From the NCBI GenBank assembly GCA_964617555.1, contig CAZTYP010000032.1, forward strand, positions 1-22,922: a DNA stretch of 22,922 bases, given 5' to 3'. The stretch is from 1-14-2-50-31-20 sp964617555. GTDB taxonomy: Bacteria; Bacteroidota; Ignavibacteria; Ignavibacteriales; Melioribacteraceae. Positions 1 through 8,432 of this stretch are shown in pieces. The position numbers were made by a program, and so were the translations under genes. The notes under the pieces were generated by a model that saw nothing but the letters and a program-made list of their open reading frames with translations, was not told where the DNA came from and made no database searches. How positions within the stretch are numbered: position 1 is the stretch's first letter; each line of letters begins with the position of its first letter.

Positions 1-235
1 AACAATTATAGACGGATTGTTACCTCGATATTTAAATACCCAATTATGGACGGTATTACTCAATTCTTATGCTGCAGAGTTGGGGGCAAGAATGACGGCG
101 ATGGACATGGCAACCGAAAATGCTTCGGAAATGATTACATCACTTCAACTTACTTACAACAAAAGAAGACAAGCTGCAATTACCAACGAAATCTTGGAAA
201 TTGTTTCCGGCGCAAATGCTCTTAAAGAAAGTTAA
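1..235 (+). CDS. atpG: F1Fo ATP synthase gamma subunit, C-terminal part (5'-truncated by window edge)
   Basis: The window opens inside this gene; the first complete codon starts at base 2 and about 77 residues remain. The visible part has the features of the conserved end of the gamma subunit, the central rotor shaft of the F1 motor: a PRYLNTQLW segment, then a long helix (SYAAELGARMTAMDMATENA) and the terminal QLTYNKRRQAAITNEILEIVSGANAL. This helix pairs with the N-terminal helix to form the coiled coil that turns inside the alpha3-beta3 head. Only 27 bases separate its stop from ffh on the same strand, so read-through into ffh is likely. The identification rests on the very conserved C-terminal helix; the start and the rest of the atp operon lie outside the window. 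Confidence 0.93.
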   Translation, partial: TIIDGLLPRYLNTQLWTVLLNSYAAELGARMTAMDMATENASEMITSLQLTYNKRRQAAITNEILEIVSGANALKES

Positions 236-262
236 TTTTTTGAGTAGGAGAAAATTACTGTT

Positions 263-1591
263 ATGCTCGAAGATTTAACTTTAAAAATAGATAAAGCCCT
301 AAAAAAAGTAACAGGACAAGGGCGGCTTACCGAACAAAATATTTCCGATACAATGCGGGAACTCCGCATAATTTTACTGGATGCCGATGTAAACTATAAA
401 GTAGCAAAATCTTTTATTGATGATGTAAAAGAGAAAGCACTCGGACAAGAGGTTTTGGCTTCGGTTTCTCCGGGGCAACTAATTACAAAAATTTTGTATG
501 ACGAACTTACCCGTTTAATGGGTGGCACAAGTTCCGAACTCACTTTAAATCCGACCGGTCCCACAATTATTTTAATGGTTGGTTTACAAGGGTCGGGTAA
601 AACCACCTTCAGTGGAAAACTCGCCAAATATCTAAAAGATAAAAACAGAAAAGTATTGTTAACCGCTGCTGATGTTTATCGTCCTGCAGCACGCGAACAA
701 TTAAAAACTTTAGGAAAACAGATCGATGTTCCGGTCTTTTCTATCGACGATAATAATGATGCCGTCGAAATTGCAAAAAAATCCGTAGAATATGCAACGG
801 AAAACGGATTGAATACAGTTATTATAGATACAGCGGGGCGTTTGCATGTTGACGAAGAGTTAATGGATGAAGTTAAAAGAATTAAAGAGGCAATTAATCC
901 TACGGAAATTCTTTTTGTTGTTGATTCCATGACCGGTCAAGATGCCGTTAATTCCGCCAAAGCTTTCCACGAAGCGGTTGAATTTCACGGTGTGGTGCTC
1001 ACAAAATTAGACGGTGATTCAAGAGGCGGTTCAGCTCTTTCAATAAAAGCGGTTGTGGATGTTCCTATTAAATTTACAAGTTTCGGAGAGAAACTCGATT
1101 CAATAGAAATTTTTCATCCCGATAGACTTGCTTCCAGAATACTCGGTAAAGGTGATGTTATTTCCCTTGTGGAAAAAGCTCAAGCCCACATTGACGAAAA
1201 AGAAGCAGAGGATTTAGAAAAAAAATTACTTTCCAATAAATTCGATTTCGAAGATTTCTTGAAACAAATTAAAATGATTAAGCGAATGGGTTCGCTTAAA
1301 TCGTTGCTTGGAATGGTGCCCGGATTGGGGGCAAATATAAAAAATTTGGATGTGGACGATAAACAATTAGTTAAGGTCGAGTCTATTATTCAATCTATGA
1401 CGAAAGAAGAACGAACAAATCCTAAAATATTAAACGGCAGCAGAAGAATGAGAATTGCACGCGGTAGCGGCAATTCAATTCAAGATGTTAATCGTCTTAT
1501 TAAACAATTCAAAGAGATGGGAAAAATGATGAAAATGTTTAAATCCAACAAAAATATGAAGAGATTAATGAAAAAGAAAAAAAGAAGATAA
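263..1591 (+). CDS. ffh: Signal recognition particle GTPase Ffh (SRP54)
   Basis: Ffh binds signal sequences and transmembrane segments of nascent chains and, with 4.5S RNA and FtsY, delivers ribosomes to the Sec translocon. The 442 residues match the usual length. The order is a helical N domain (about 1-90), a G domain and a methionine-rich M domain. Visible GTPase motifs are GLQGSGKTT (107-115), DTAGR (189-193) and TKLDGD (247-252). In the M domain, RRMRIARGSGNS (394-405) is the SRP RNA-binding segment, followed by a Met/Lys-rich tail. The ATG at 263 has a TAGGAG Shine-Dalgarno about 12 bases upstream, and the protein begins as family members do. It sits directly after atpG and before rpsP. 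Identification is secure. Confidence 0.98.
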   Translation: MLEDLTLKIDKALKKVTGQGRLTEQNISDTMRELRIILLDADVNYKVAKSFIDDVKEKALGQEVLASVSPGQLITKILYDELTRLMGGTSSELTLNPTGPTIILMVGLQGSGKTTFSGKLAKYLKDKNRKVLLTAADVYRPAAREQLKTLGKQIDVPVFSIDDNNDAVEIAKKSVEYATENGLNTVIIDTAGRLHVDEELMDEVKRIKEAINPTEILFVVDSMTGQDAVNSAKAFHEAVEFHGVVLTKLDGDSRGGSALSIKAVVDVPIKFTSFGEKLDSIEIFHPDRLASRILGKGDVISLVEKAQAHIDEKEAEDLEKKLLSNKFDFEDFLKQIKMIKRMGSLKSLLGMVPGLGANIKNLDVDDKQLVKVESIIQSMTKEERTNPKILNGSRRMRIARGSGNSIQDVNRLIKQFKEMGKMMKMFKSNKNMKRLMKKKKRR

Positions 1592-1710
1592 TTTTTTGAT
1601 TGTTCTATTTAGTAAATATAAAATTCCGTATATTTTAAGGAATTGTAAAAGTTTAAAAAAAATAGTAATTTAAAATTTAATTAATAAAAAATATGTACGG
1701 AGGTTCTTAA

Positions 1711-2166
1711 TTGGCTGTTAAGATTAGATTAAGAAGGATGGGAAAAAAGAGACAACCAATTTATAAAGTTGTCGCTGCTGATGAGCGTTCGCCGAGAGAT
1801 GGTAAGTTTATTGAAGCTATTGGTGTTTATAACCCAATTACTAACCCTGCAACTATCGATATTAAAGAAGATAGAGCGTTGTATTGGTTAGGTGTTGGTG
1901 CACAACCAACTACAACTGTTAAATCTCTACTTTCCAAACAAGGAATTTTATACAAAAGAGAATTGCTTAAATCCGGTTTGTCTGAAGAAGAAGTTGCTGC
2001 AAAATTAGATGAATGGCTCAAAAATAAAGAAGCTAAAATGATTTCTAAATCTGCTAAAAAAGCAGAAGAAGTAAAGGCAAAAAAAGAAGAAAAGAAAATT
2101 GAAGAAGAAGTTCCGGAGACAGAGGGCACTGTTTCTGAGAACACGCAAGAAGAAAGCGCGGAATAA
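1711..2166 (+). CDS. rpsP: 30S ribosomal protein S16 with a charged C-terminal extension
   Basis: S16 binds 16S rRNA early in 30S assembly. The start MAVKIRLRRMGKKRQPIYKV and the motifs DERSPRDGKFIEAIGVYNP and LGVGAQPT are diagnostic. The start is TTG at 1711, supported by a strong CGGAGG Shine-Dalgarno (1698-1703) seven bases upstream; no ATG fits. Typical S16 proteins have about 80-90 residues, but this one has 151. The extra 60 or so residues are rich in Lys, Glu and Ala and end in an acidic stretch, so they are probably disordered; similar tails occur in Bacteroidota S16. It is the first gene of the run rpsP-khpA-rimM-trmD-rplS, separated from ffh by 119 bases that may hold a promoter. 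Confidence 0.97.
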   Translation: MAVKIRLRRMGKKRQPIYKVVAADERSPRDGKFIEAIGVYNPITNPATIDIKEDRALYWLGVGAQPTTTVKSLLSKQGILYKRELLKSGLSEEEVAAKLDEWLKNKEAKMISKSAKKAEEVKAKKEEKKIEEEVPETEGTVSENTQEESAE

Positions 2167-2228
2167 TATTCTCTTCTTGGCTTTTATTTAATTATGTGCC
2201 CTTTTTCTAAATTATGATAGGTATTCTT

Positions 2229-2462
2229 ATGAAAGAATTCATCGAATTTATTTCTAAACACCTTGTAGACACTCCCGATAATGTGAGTGTGGAAGAAGTA
2301 GAAACTAGCGAAAAAACTATCGAACTTACTTTAAAAGTAGGTGCCGAAGATGTTGGTAAAGTAATTGGTAAGCAAGGTAAAACCGCTCAAGCGATGAGAA
2401 CTTTACTTACTGCCATTGCTGCTAAAGATGGTAAAAGGGCAATTTTAAAAATTCTAGATTAA
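2229..2462 (+). CDS. khpA: KH-domain RNA-binding protein KhpA (YlqC family)
   Basis: This small protein (77 residues) has one KH domain with the GxxG RNA-binding loop GKQG at residues 47-50 (VGKVIGKQGKTAQAMRTLL). In other bacteria KhpA pairs with KhpB (Jag) to bind many RNAs and affects cell division and envelope functions. An in-frame ATG lies at 2214, but the ATG at 2229 gives the usual family start MKEFIEFI and has ATAGG seven bases upstream, whereas nothing resembling a Shine-Dalgarno precedes 2214. The place between rpsP and rimM is the classical location of khpA in Firmicutes and many other phyla. Its stop lies 18 bases before the rimM start. Confidence 0.92.
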   Translation: MKEFIEFISKHLVDTPDNVSVEEVETSEKTIELTLKVGAEDVGKVIGKQGKTAQAMRTLLTAIAAKDGKRAILKILD

Positions 2463-2480
2463 GATTGCTGTTTAGGGAAA

Positions 2481-2999
2481 TTGGAAGATTTTTTTTTAAT
2501 AGCAAAAATTACATCGGTATTTAATACCGATGGTTTTGTTAAAATAAATTCTTTTTCCGATTTCCCGGAACGTTTTTTTCTTCTTAATAATGTTTATATA
2601 AACATTTACGGCGATTACAGGTTGTTTATTGTTGAAGATGTTGAACAGATTGAAGATTTTTTCATTCTGAAATTTAAAAACTTTGATTCCGATAATGATG
2701 TGGAATTCTTAGTGGGTTCTGCTGTTTTTGTTCGAAATGAAGATGTGGTATCTTTGGAAAAAGATACTTTTTTTATTCACGATTTAATTGGCTGCAAAGT
2801 TTTTTTTAGAAAAAAGTTCTTTGGAATAATTGACGACGTGCTGAGTTTAACTTCTAACGATGTTTTGGTTGTTAAAACGGATAATAATTCCGAAAGATTG
2901 ATTCCGTTTTTGGAGGATATTATCAAATCGGTAAATACAAAGCATAAACATATAGAGCTGAAACAAGATTTTGATGAGTTTAGTGATGATGAGAATTGA
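2481..2999 (+). CDS. rimM: 16S rRNA processing / 30S maturation factor RimM
   Basis: RimM assists maturation of the 30S head and binds ribosomal protein S19. The 172 residues fit the family length. The N-terminal barrel begins FFLIAKITSVFNTDGFVKI, the counterpart of the usual G-x-I-x-x-x-x-G-x-x-G-x-x-x-V motif. The second half holds a PRC-barrel-like segment (LIGCKVFFRKKFFGIIDDVL and the downstream LIPFLEDIIKSVN). The start is TTG at 2481 with TAGGG a few bases upstream; no in-frame ATG gives a complete N-terminus. The divergent, Phe- and Asp-rich sequence lowers motif clarity, but position between khpA and trmD makes the call firm. The 3' end overlaps the trmD start by 11 bases, which suggests translational coupling. 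Confidence 0.92.
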   Translation: MEDFFLIAKITSVFNTDGFVKINSFSDFPERFFLLNNVYINIYGDYRLFIVEDVEQIEDFFILKFKNFDSDNDVEFLVGSAVFVRNEDVVSLEKDTFFIHDLIGCKVFFRKKFFGIIDDVLSLTSNDVLVVKTDNNSERLIPFLEDIIKSVNTKHKHIELKQDFDEFSDDEN

Positions 3000-3669
3000 T
3001 ATTATTTCGGCTGTGCCCGATTTATTGATAAGTCCGCTTAACACAAGCATCGTTAAAAGAGCACAAGATAAAAAAAAGTGTGAAATAAAAGTACATAATC
3101 TTCGCGATTATGCATATGATAAACACAAGCAAATAGACGATAAGCCCTTTGGTGGTGGGCCGGGAATGTTACTTAAACCGGAACCGTTCTTTGAGTGTAT
3201 TGAAAAATTGCAAAGCAAAAGAGATTACGATTATGTTATTTTAACTTCCCCTAAAGGGAAAATATTTAATCAATCTTATGCTAATAAAATCTCGCTTGCA
3301 AAAAATATTATTATTATTGCCGGACATTACAAAGGTATTGATGATAGAGTGAGAGAGAGATTTGTAACCGATGAAATTTCCATAGGCAATTTTGTTCTTA
3401 GCGGTGGTGAATTGCCGGCTGCAATTATTGCCGACGCTGTTGTAAGGCTTATACCGGGAGTGTTAAACGATAGCGAATCGGCATTAAACGATTCGTTAAT
3501 GGATGGAAATTATGTTGAAGCTCCGTATTATACCAGGCCTGCTGATTATAAAGGAATGAAGGTCCCTGAGGTACTCCTTTCGGGGCATGATAAAAAAATT
3601 GCCGAATGGAAAGAAAAAAAATCGATAGAAATGACGAAAAAATGGAAACAAATAAATTCAATGGAGTAA
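2989..3669 (+). CDS. trmD: tRNA (guanine37-N1)-methyltransferase TrmD
   Basis: TrmD uses S-adenosylmethionine to make m1G37 next to the anticodon, which prevents +1 frameshifting. The 227-residue product carries the SPOUT trefoil-knot motifs: FGGGPGM (residues 54-60), LTSPKGK, IAGHYKGIDDR and SIGNFVLSGGE (131-141). Arg153 in the RLIPGVL segment and Asp168 in SALNDSL align with the catalytic Arg154 and Asp169 of the E. coli enzyme, by my reading. Most TrmD proteins have SIGD where this has SIGN; the neighbouring knot residues are intact. Earlier in-frame starts exist (2971, 2974, 2986), but 2989 gives the family-like MRIDIISAVPDLL. The gene overlaps rimM by 11 bases and is followed after three bases by rplS. 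Confidence 0.97.
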   Translation: MRIDIISAVPDLLISPLNTSIVKRAQDKKKCEIKVHNLRDYAYDKHKQIDDKPFGGGPGMLLKPEPFFECIEKLQSKRDYDYVILTSPKGKIFNQSYANKISLAKNIIIIAGHYKGIDDRVRERFVTDEISIGNFVLSGGELPAAIIADAVVRLIPGVLNDSESALNDSLMDGNYVEAPYYTRPADYKGMKVPEVLLSGHDKKIAEWKEKKSIEMTKKWKQINSME

Positions 3670-3672
3670 ACG

Positions 3673-4020
3673 ATGGATAAATTAAGAGAGATTGTTGAAG
3701 ATCAGGTAAAAAAAGATCATCCAAATTTTAAAGCGGGTGATAGAGTAAAAGTTCATGTTCGTGTAATTGAAGGCGATAAAGAAAGAATCCAGATTTTTGA
3801 AGGTGATGTAATTGCCATAAAAGGCAGCGGTATCGGAAAATCTTTTACCGTTAGAAAAGTTTCCAGCGGTGTTGGAGTTGAAAGAATTTTTCCGTTTAGT
3901 TCACCTAAAGTTGCCAAAATAGAATTGGTTAGAGAAGGCAAAGTTAGAAGAGCCAAACTTTATTATCTTAGAAATCTTTCCGGTAAAGCCGCAAGAATTA
4001 AACCAAAAAACATCAGATAG
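3673..4020 (+). CDS. rplS: 50S ribosomal protein L19
   Basis: L19 lies at the 30S-50S interface and helps form an intersubunit bridge. The 115 residues fit the family exactly. Recognisable segments are FKAGDRVKVHVRVIEGDKER, IQIFEGDVIAIKGSGIGKSF, TVRKVSSGVGVERIFPF and RRAKLYYLRNLSGKAARIK. The ATG at 3673 lies three bases after the trmD stop, and a GGAG motif within the end of trmD (3663-3666) serves as Shine-Dalgarno. It is the last gene of the run: an intrinsic terminator begins ten bases after its stop. Confidence 0.98.
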   Translation: MDKLREIVEDQVKKDHPNFKAGDRVKVHVRVIEGDKERIQIFEGDVIAIKGSGIGKSFTVRKVSSGVGVERIFPFSSPKVAKIELVREGKVRRAKLYYLRNLSGKAARIKPKNIR

Positions 4021-4029
4021 TTTATTGTT

Positions 4030-4056
4030 AAGCTCCGGTTGCGGAGCTTTTTTTTT
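4030..4056 (+). terminator. Intrinsic terminator of the rpsP-rplS operon
   Basis: A perfect GC-rich stem, AAGCTCCG (4030-4037) with CGGAGCTT (4042-4049), closes a GTTG tetraloop and runs directly into a T tract (4049-4056). It lies ten bases after the rplS stop, as expected for Rho-independent termination of this operon. Confidence 0.95.
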
Positions 4057-4086
4057 CTGCAATTAAATTTAAGCGGTGTATGTTAA

Positions 4087-4845
4087 ATGAACATAATTAT
4101 TCCACAAAATATTTATACAACCTTTTTTGCATTATCATTACCGGATGAGGAAAAAGAAAAAGTAATAATAAGGGAATCTTCTCTTATTGTAAAGGAATTG
4201 GAGCAAAGCAAAGAGTCGGTGGGGATTATTCCATCACTCGATTTATTACGTCATCCGGATATTTTTGTTTCTCGAAAATTTGCACTTTCATTCGACGGAG
4301 CACTTTCAAATTCCTATTTCTATTTTATGCCTGAGCAGAATAAATTAAATAAAATTTTGTTGCATGGCGATATTTCAGCAAACGATCTAATCCTTTGCAA
4401 AATTTTATTCCCGGAGCAATATGGAATTGAACCTGAACTGGCACTTGATAATAATCCGCTTGATTTCACAACAAATAATTATCTTATTTCAGGGTTGGAA
4501 AATGATATTTTCCCTGTTACAAATAACGGAATAAGTTTTTCCGATCATATTGCGGAGGTGCTGGACTTACCCTATGTGAATTTTGTGTTGGCTTCTTATG
4601 GAAATGAAAACTTAAAAGCCTTTGAAGAAATAATTACTAATATAAGTAAAATTATTACTTCTAATTTGCACGATTATTTGAGTAAACTAAGGCTTAATAG
4701 AAAACTTTCTGATTTTATTACGGAAAATTCGGAATCAGTATATTTTGATTTTACGGCAAATGAGCAGCAGGCACTGGATGAATTATTAAAACTTCCTTAT
4801 TATCACGGCATTATTGATGATATTGTTGAGGTGAAATTTGTTTAA
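4087..4845 (+). CDS. MqnA-like periplasmic-binding-fold protein, function unknown
   Basis: The 252-residue product has no signal peptide. The layout resembles MqnA/MqnD proteins (chorismate dehydratase and partner of the futalosine menaquinone route) and related solute-binding folds. Signs are an early VGIIPSLDLLRHPDIF segment (family: a V-x-x-x-P-x-S-x-x-L region), FALSFDGALSNSYFYF as the probable second strand-turn, NNYLISGLENDIFP where MqnA has its L-I-G-D-x-A-L region, and LDLPYVNFVLASYG where MqnA has the G-L-P-F-V-F-A segment. The helical C-terminus also matches in layout. Key MqnA residues are not clearly retained, so enzymatic activity is doubtful. The gene starts 30 bases after the rplS terminator with only a weak Shine-Dalgarno and is convergent with the next gene. 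The family call is an inference. Confidence 0.5.
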   Translation: MNIIIPQNIYTTFFALSLPDEEKEKVIIRESSLIVKELEQSKESVGIIPSLDLLRHPDIFVSRKFALSFDGALSNSYFYFMPEQNKLNKILLHGDISANDLILCKILFPEQYGIEPELALDNNPLDFTTNNYLISGLENDIFPVTNNGISFSDHIAEVLDLPYVNFVLASYGNENLKAFEEIITNISKIITSNLHDYLSKLRLNRKLSDFITENSESVYFDFTANEQQALDELLKLPYYHGIIDDIVEVKFV

Positions 4846-4876
4846 TATTATTTGTTGCTGTAATAGGAAAAAAGAT

Positions 4877-4909
4877 GTAAAATTTTAGAGAAACGCGAAA
4901 ATGTTTTAC
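4877..4909. terminator. Possible weak bidirectional terminator between convergent genes
   Basis: Between two convergent genes, GTAAAA-TTTT (4877-4886) can pair with AAAA-TG-TTTTAC (4898-4909), leaving a two-base bulge. The stem is almost entirely A-T, with short T runs outside it on either strand. Position is right for a shared terminator but stability is low. Confidence 0.3.
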
Positions 4910-4913
4910 CCTT

Positions 4914-6341
4914 TTAGAATTTCCATCTGGAATCAATGGTAAATTGAATTATTTTTGCATCGTTTCCCTGCAATGACGAAACAACATCCGCGGTTGCAAA
5001 ATTCAACTCTACAAGACTTGTATTAAGTCCTATTCCAAAACTCCATGCAAACCCTGTGTAACCACCAACGGCAATTCCTGTTCTTATCGGGATAATTTCT
5101 GCTGGCTTCCATTCGCAACCTACAGAAATCATAGGACTTGTTGTATTGGAAATTGAATTATTAAACCCTTGGTTGTAGCCTAATACAATTAACATTTCAC
5201 CCGGAAAATTTCCGTGTAAAAACTTATCCAAACGAAAGCTGGTTGCAAATCTTAAAACCGTTGGCAAATCGGAGGTAAAAGGTTGCGTGTAACTTCCGAC
5301 GGGCTTTAGTGCGTTTTCCAATGAATCCCCTAGTGTTGAATCTGTTACATCGGAAATTGTAAAAGTTCCGTTAGCTTTATAACTAACGGGATTGTTATCC
5401 CAAGTAACCGAGCCGATATCTGTAATACTTAATCCGAATGCCCACAGGCTGTCAAGCTCGGCGGAAAACCCGATATTAAATCCAAATCCGCTTCCTGCAG
5501 GAGAAAGAAAAGGAGAAATGTTTGAAACTCTTTTTATCTCATCAAATTCCCATTCAACTCCAAAATCCGGAGAGACGGCAATGTTTGCCAAAAAGTTGTT
5601 TGAAATTTTAATAGAGTGGTCGTCTAACATTTCGATAGTTGTACCGGCAACAGCTATTTCGGAATAAGCATATCCATGGACTAATTTTAGTGTAATACCG
5701 GCGGAAAAGGAATCGAAAAATCCGTTAAAAAGAGAAGAAAAATCTCTGGCATATGAAAGGTTATATTCTCTTAAATAAGTTGTTGAAAGAACCATATCAT
5801 TTAGATTGTACTTTTTGCCAAGTTGATTTCCATTTAACAATAGTTCAAATAGGTCTTTAGGCAAACCTGTTTTTTGTCCAAGAATATCATTAATTGCAAA
5901 TCCAATTGTTCCTAAGTCTTTTCCCGCATTAACTGTAAACATAAAAAGATTAATTGTACTGCCAATGTTAATATAATTGCCATCATTAAATTTGGAAAGT
6001 AATTCGGCTTTTTCCTGTGCATTTAAATACCTGCCTTCCAATTCTCCGTTTTTACCCGGAACACCGCCAAAGTAGTAGTTCATATCGTTAAAAGAGAGAA
6101 AGTCGTTGGCATAAACTGCATTTACACCTGGTATTGGCAACACGGTGGAAAGCTCTACTTTATCTTTTTGCAATGCCAAGTTTGCCGGATTGGACAAAAT
6201 GGAAAAAACACCTGTTGCGGAAAGAGCAGTTTGGCTACCCATTGCTACTGAACGAGCATCGGCATAACTAAACACTCCTCCTGTTTGTGCAACGGTAATA
6301 TTTGTAAATATGAATAGTATTAAATATTTAGCGTATTTCAT
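4914..6341 (-). CDS. Outer-membrane beta-barrel protein, PorV/FadL-like (DUF5723-type)
   Basis: The 475-residue product begins with a signal peptide (MKYAKYLILFIFTNITVAQ) and is predicted to be exported. The mature N-terminus, GGVFSYADARSVAMGSQTALSATGVFSILSNPANLA, matches the A-R-x-x-A-M-G ... N-P-A-x-L-A signature of FadL/PorV-type barrels common in Bacteroidota. Alternating hydrophobic strands and glycine-rich turns continue to the end. The last residue is Phe (SRWKF), the usual signal for outer-membrane insertion by BamA. The start ATG (complement of 6339-6341) lies 11 bases after the stop of the upstream lipoprotein gene, so the two are co-transcribed and probably act together at the surface. 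The substrate is unknown; a role as a T9SS-related or transport barrel is possible but not shown. Confidence 0.72.
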   Translation of the reverse strand: MKYAKYLILFIFTNITVAQTGGVFSYADARSVAMGSQTALSATGVFSILSNPANLALQKDKVELSTVLPIPGVNAVYANDFLSFNDMNYYFGGVPGKNGELEGRYLNAQEKAELLSKFNDGNYINIGSTINLFMFTVNAGKDLGTIGFAINDILGQKTGLPKDLFELLLNGNQLGKKYNLNDMVLSTTYLREYNLSYARDFSSLFNGFFDSFSAGITLKLVHGYAYSEIAVAGTTIEMLDDHSIKISNNFLANIAVSPDFGVEWEFDEIKRVSNISPFLSPAGSGFGFNIGFSAELDSLWAFGLSITDIGSVTWDNNPVSYKANGTFTISDVTDSTLGDSLENALKPVGSYTQPFTSDLPTVLRFATSFRLDKFLHGNFPGEMLIVLGYNQGFNNSISNTTSPMISVGCEWKPAEIIPIRTGIAVGGYTGFAWSFGIGLNTSLVELNFATADVVSSLQGNDAKIIQFTIDSRWKF

Positions 6342-6352
6342 TTTTTATCCGA

Positions 6353-8395
6353 TTAATTATTTACTCTGTAATTAATTTTTCCATATACTTTATAGTATAA
6401 TGAATCACTATTATGGAATTTAACAGGTATTTCTTTATTATTAGCTGTTTTGGAAGTATTTAATTTTATTTGCATTTCTAAATTAGAATTATTTAAAAAT
6501 TGTTGTGCATCATCATGTCTTAATTCAATTTCTTGAGTTAAGATACCGGGAGTTGTAACAATTCCATTATCATTTACTATTGGTGCTGGAATTGTTATTT
6601 CATGAGTTGTATTATATGATGGCGGGAACGGGAATAATTCATTTCCTTTTTCATCCGTAACGGTGCCGTTCATTTTCAATTCAATAGGAATAGAATTGCG
6701 GAATTCCACAAATATCGTGATTGAGTTAATGGCTTCAATATCTTCTTCACTCATATCAAGAGAATCAACAGCGAGAGTATCATTAAATGTGCCTCCCGAA
6801 ATTCCGACATCCAAAGGAATATCAAATTTTACTTTTCCAGAGATGGAATCTGAATTTGCAATACTTCCTGAAACATAATTTGGATTTATTACGGCAGAAC
6901 CGGCAAATTTAAAAGAGTCGGGTATTTCCGTAGAAAAAGAATTTATAAAATCAACAAAACCGAAATTCCGCAAATCAATTTCTTGATTGATTCCTTTTGA
7001 AAGTTCAATATTAAAATTCATTCTAGCATCGGTAACGGAAGTTTGAGCCGATATTGTTCCGTTAAAATTAATATCTAAATCGGCAGAGGAACTTAATGAT
7101 AAAATAATTCCGGGATTTTTCCATATAATTTTATCGTATGAGAATTTATCGTTATCATTTCCAATATCAAAGTCAAAATTTGTTTCGTCAATTTTTACTG
7201 TTGTAATAGGAATAATTCCTTTGAAATATTTAAGTTTGCTTTTTCCGAAGTTAATTTCAACACAAACACTATCTAATGTGGAAACAGTACTCGGCTCGTT
7301 GGAAACAATGGAAGTTATTTCAGCATGATATTCAATTTTGTTGGATGGTTTTCCGTTTAGTGAAACAAATTCCCAATTTGAAAGGTTATGGTAAGAAATT
7401 ACTTTTCTTTTTTCATTTCTATTTAAAATTATTGTTTCGGAAAAGATTGAACCATCGGCTTTTCTTAAATTTTCAATTGAAAAATCAATTTTGATTGCAA
7501 GGTCAAGAAAATTATCCAATATAATATCGAAATTTCCATAATCAAAAACGGCACGTTCAATTTTTGCAGAATCATTAATTTCAACTATATCATTAAAATA
7601 AAGAGGTGGTTGTTTAGGTAAAATTGCCGTTACGGATGAAACCACGATATTATCAAATTTGCATAAAATACTAGAGCCGGCGTTTTCGGGGATGATAACT
7701 TCGTTGCCGTTACTTCCTGAGGAGTAAACGGTTCCAACATAAATTAAGGAATCTTCAATTGTTTTACCATCCAAATCAAACTCCAGCGAATCAGTGGCAT
7801 AGGCAGAAATTGTAAAAGTTCTTGAGTAATCTATTACAATATTATTACTAATTGCATTTTTGATTTGCAACCCGCGTAATTCTATTTCAACAGGGAGATT
7901 ATTTCCTATAACAATTTTTATTTTACCTTTATCCAAAGTAAGTTCGGAAAAAGAATCGATACGAGGGAAAGAAATTTCCAGTTCACTTTCACTTTCCGGG
8001 AAAATCATTGTATCACCCGGAGTAACAGAGGGTGCCCACTGATTAACTAAAACGTTTTGTTTAATAATGGGAATATTTGTGATGGAAATTGAATCAATGG
8101 TACGAGATGTTGAAAATGAATAGTTGTCAATTGTTAAATTTGTATCAATATAAAATGTTTCCAGAGGTTGTTCGCTTTTATAATAAAGCAAGCCCAAAGA
8201 TGTAGGGTCCTCAGAAGGAACAAGGGTTGAATCATCAAGCATTTTTTCTAACGTTAAAGTTGAATCAACTAAAGGGAAGCTAAAAGTTGCATCCCATTTG
8301 GGGGCAATAACATCTTTGGGTAAATCTACACAACTGTTAAAAAAGATAGAAGTTACTGCAAAAAGTAATAAGAACGGAATCGAATTCCTTTTCAT
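6353..8395 (-). CDS. Large lipoprotein of unknown function
   Basis: The frame stays open to 8485, but the likely start is the ATG at 8395. It has a Shine-Dalgarno (ATAGGTG) on the minus strand and gives a clean lipoprotein signal, MKRNSIPFLLLFAVTSIFFNSC, with Cys22 as the lipidated residue (relaxed lipobox F-N-S-C). The extra upstream codons fall inside a strong inverted repeat. The 680-residue product is rich in beta-type segments, Asp, Asn and Ser, with many short repeats of the D-S-x-x-I type, and looks like a chain of Ig-like beta domains. I recognise no enzyme motif. It is followed after 11 bases by an outer-membrane barrel gene and preceded by a T9SS-sorted protein, so it is most likely an envelope or surface component. 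Confidence 0.7.
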   Translation of the reverse strand: MKRNSIPFLLLFAVTSIFFNSCVDLPKDVIAPKWDATFSFPLVDSTLTLEKMLDDSTLVPSEDPTSLGLLYYKSEQPLETFYIDTNLTIDNYSFSTSRTIDSISITNIPIIKQNVLVNQWAPSVTPGDTMIFPESESELEISFPRIDSFSELTLDKGKIKIVIGNNLPVEIELRGLQIKNAISNNIVIDYSRTFTISAYATDSLEFDLDGKTIEDSLIYVGTVYSSGSNGNEVIIPENAGSSILCKFDNIVVSSVTAILPKQPPLYFNDIVEINDSAKIERAVFDYGNFDIILDNFLDLAIKIDFSIENLRKADGSIFSETIILNRNEKRKVISYHNLSNWEFVSLNGKPSNKIEYHAEITSIVSNEPSTVSTLDSVCVEINFGKSKLKYFKGIIPITTVKIDETNFDFDIGNDNDKFSYDKIIWKNPGIILSLSSSADLDINFNGTISAQTSVTDARMNFNIELSKGINQEIDLRNFGFVDFINSFSTEIPDSFKFAGSAVINPNYVSGSIANSDSISGKVKFDIPLDVGISGGTFNDTLAVDSLDMSEEDIEAINSITIFVEFRNSIPIELKMNGTVTDEKGNELFPFPPSYNTTHEITIPAPIVNDNGIVTTPGILTQEIELRHDDAQQFLNNSNLEMQIKLNTSKTANNKEIPVKFHNSDSLYYKVYGKINYRVNN

Positions 8396-8432
8396 AAAGG
8401 CACCTATAATTATTCTTAATCTTTTGCTAAAA

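Noticed and set aside
1622..1644. Inverted repeat AATTCC/GGAATT after ffh as a terminator
   Set aside because: Six pairs with an 11-base loop and no T tract after it; chance is likely in such AT-rich DNA.
1592..1710. Promoter in front of rpsP
   Set aside because: TTG- and TATA-like motifs are present but neither the TAnnTTTG pattern nor correct spacing was found, so no site was called.
1827..2144. A 105-codon open frame on the minus strand inside rpsP
   Set aside because: It lies fully antisense to a conserved gene, and its Ser/Phe-rich product mirrors the Lys/Glu-rich codons of the S16 tail.
3382..3415. Loss of a catalytic residue in TrmD (SIGN instead of SIGD)
   Set aside because: The position is in the cofactor-binding knot, while the residues aligned with the catalytic Arg and Asp (Arg153, Asp168) are present, so the enzyme is expected to be active.
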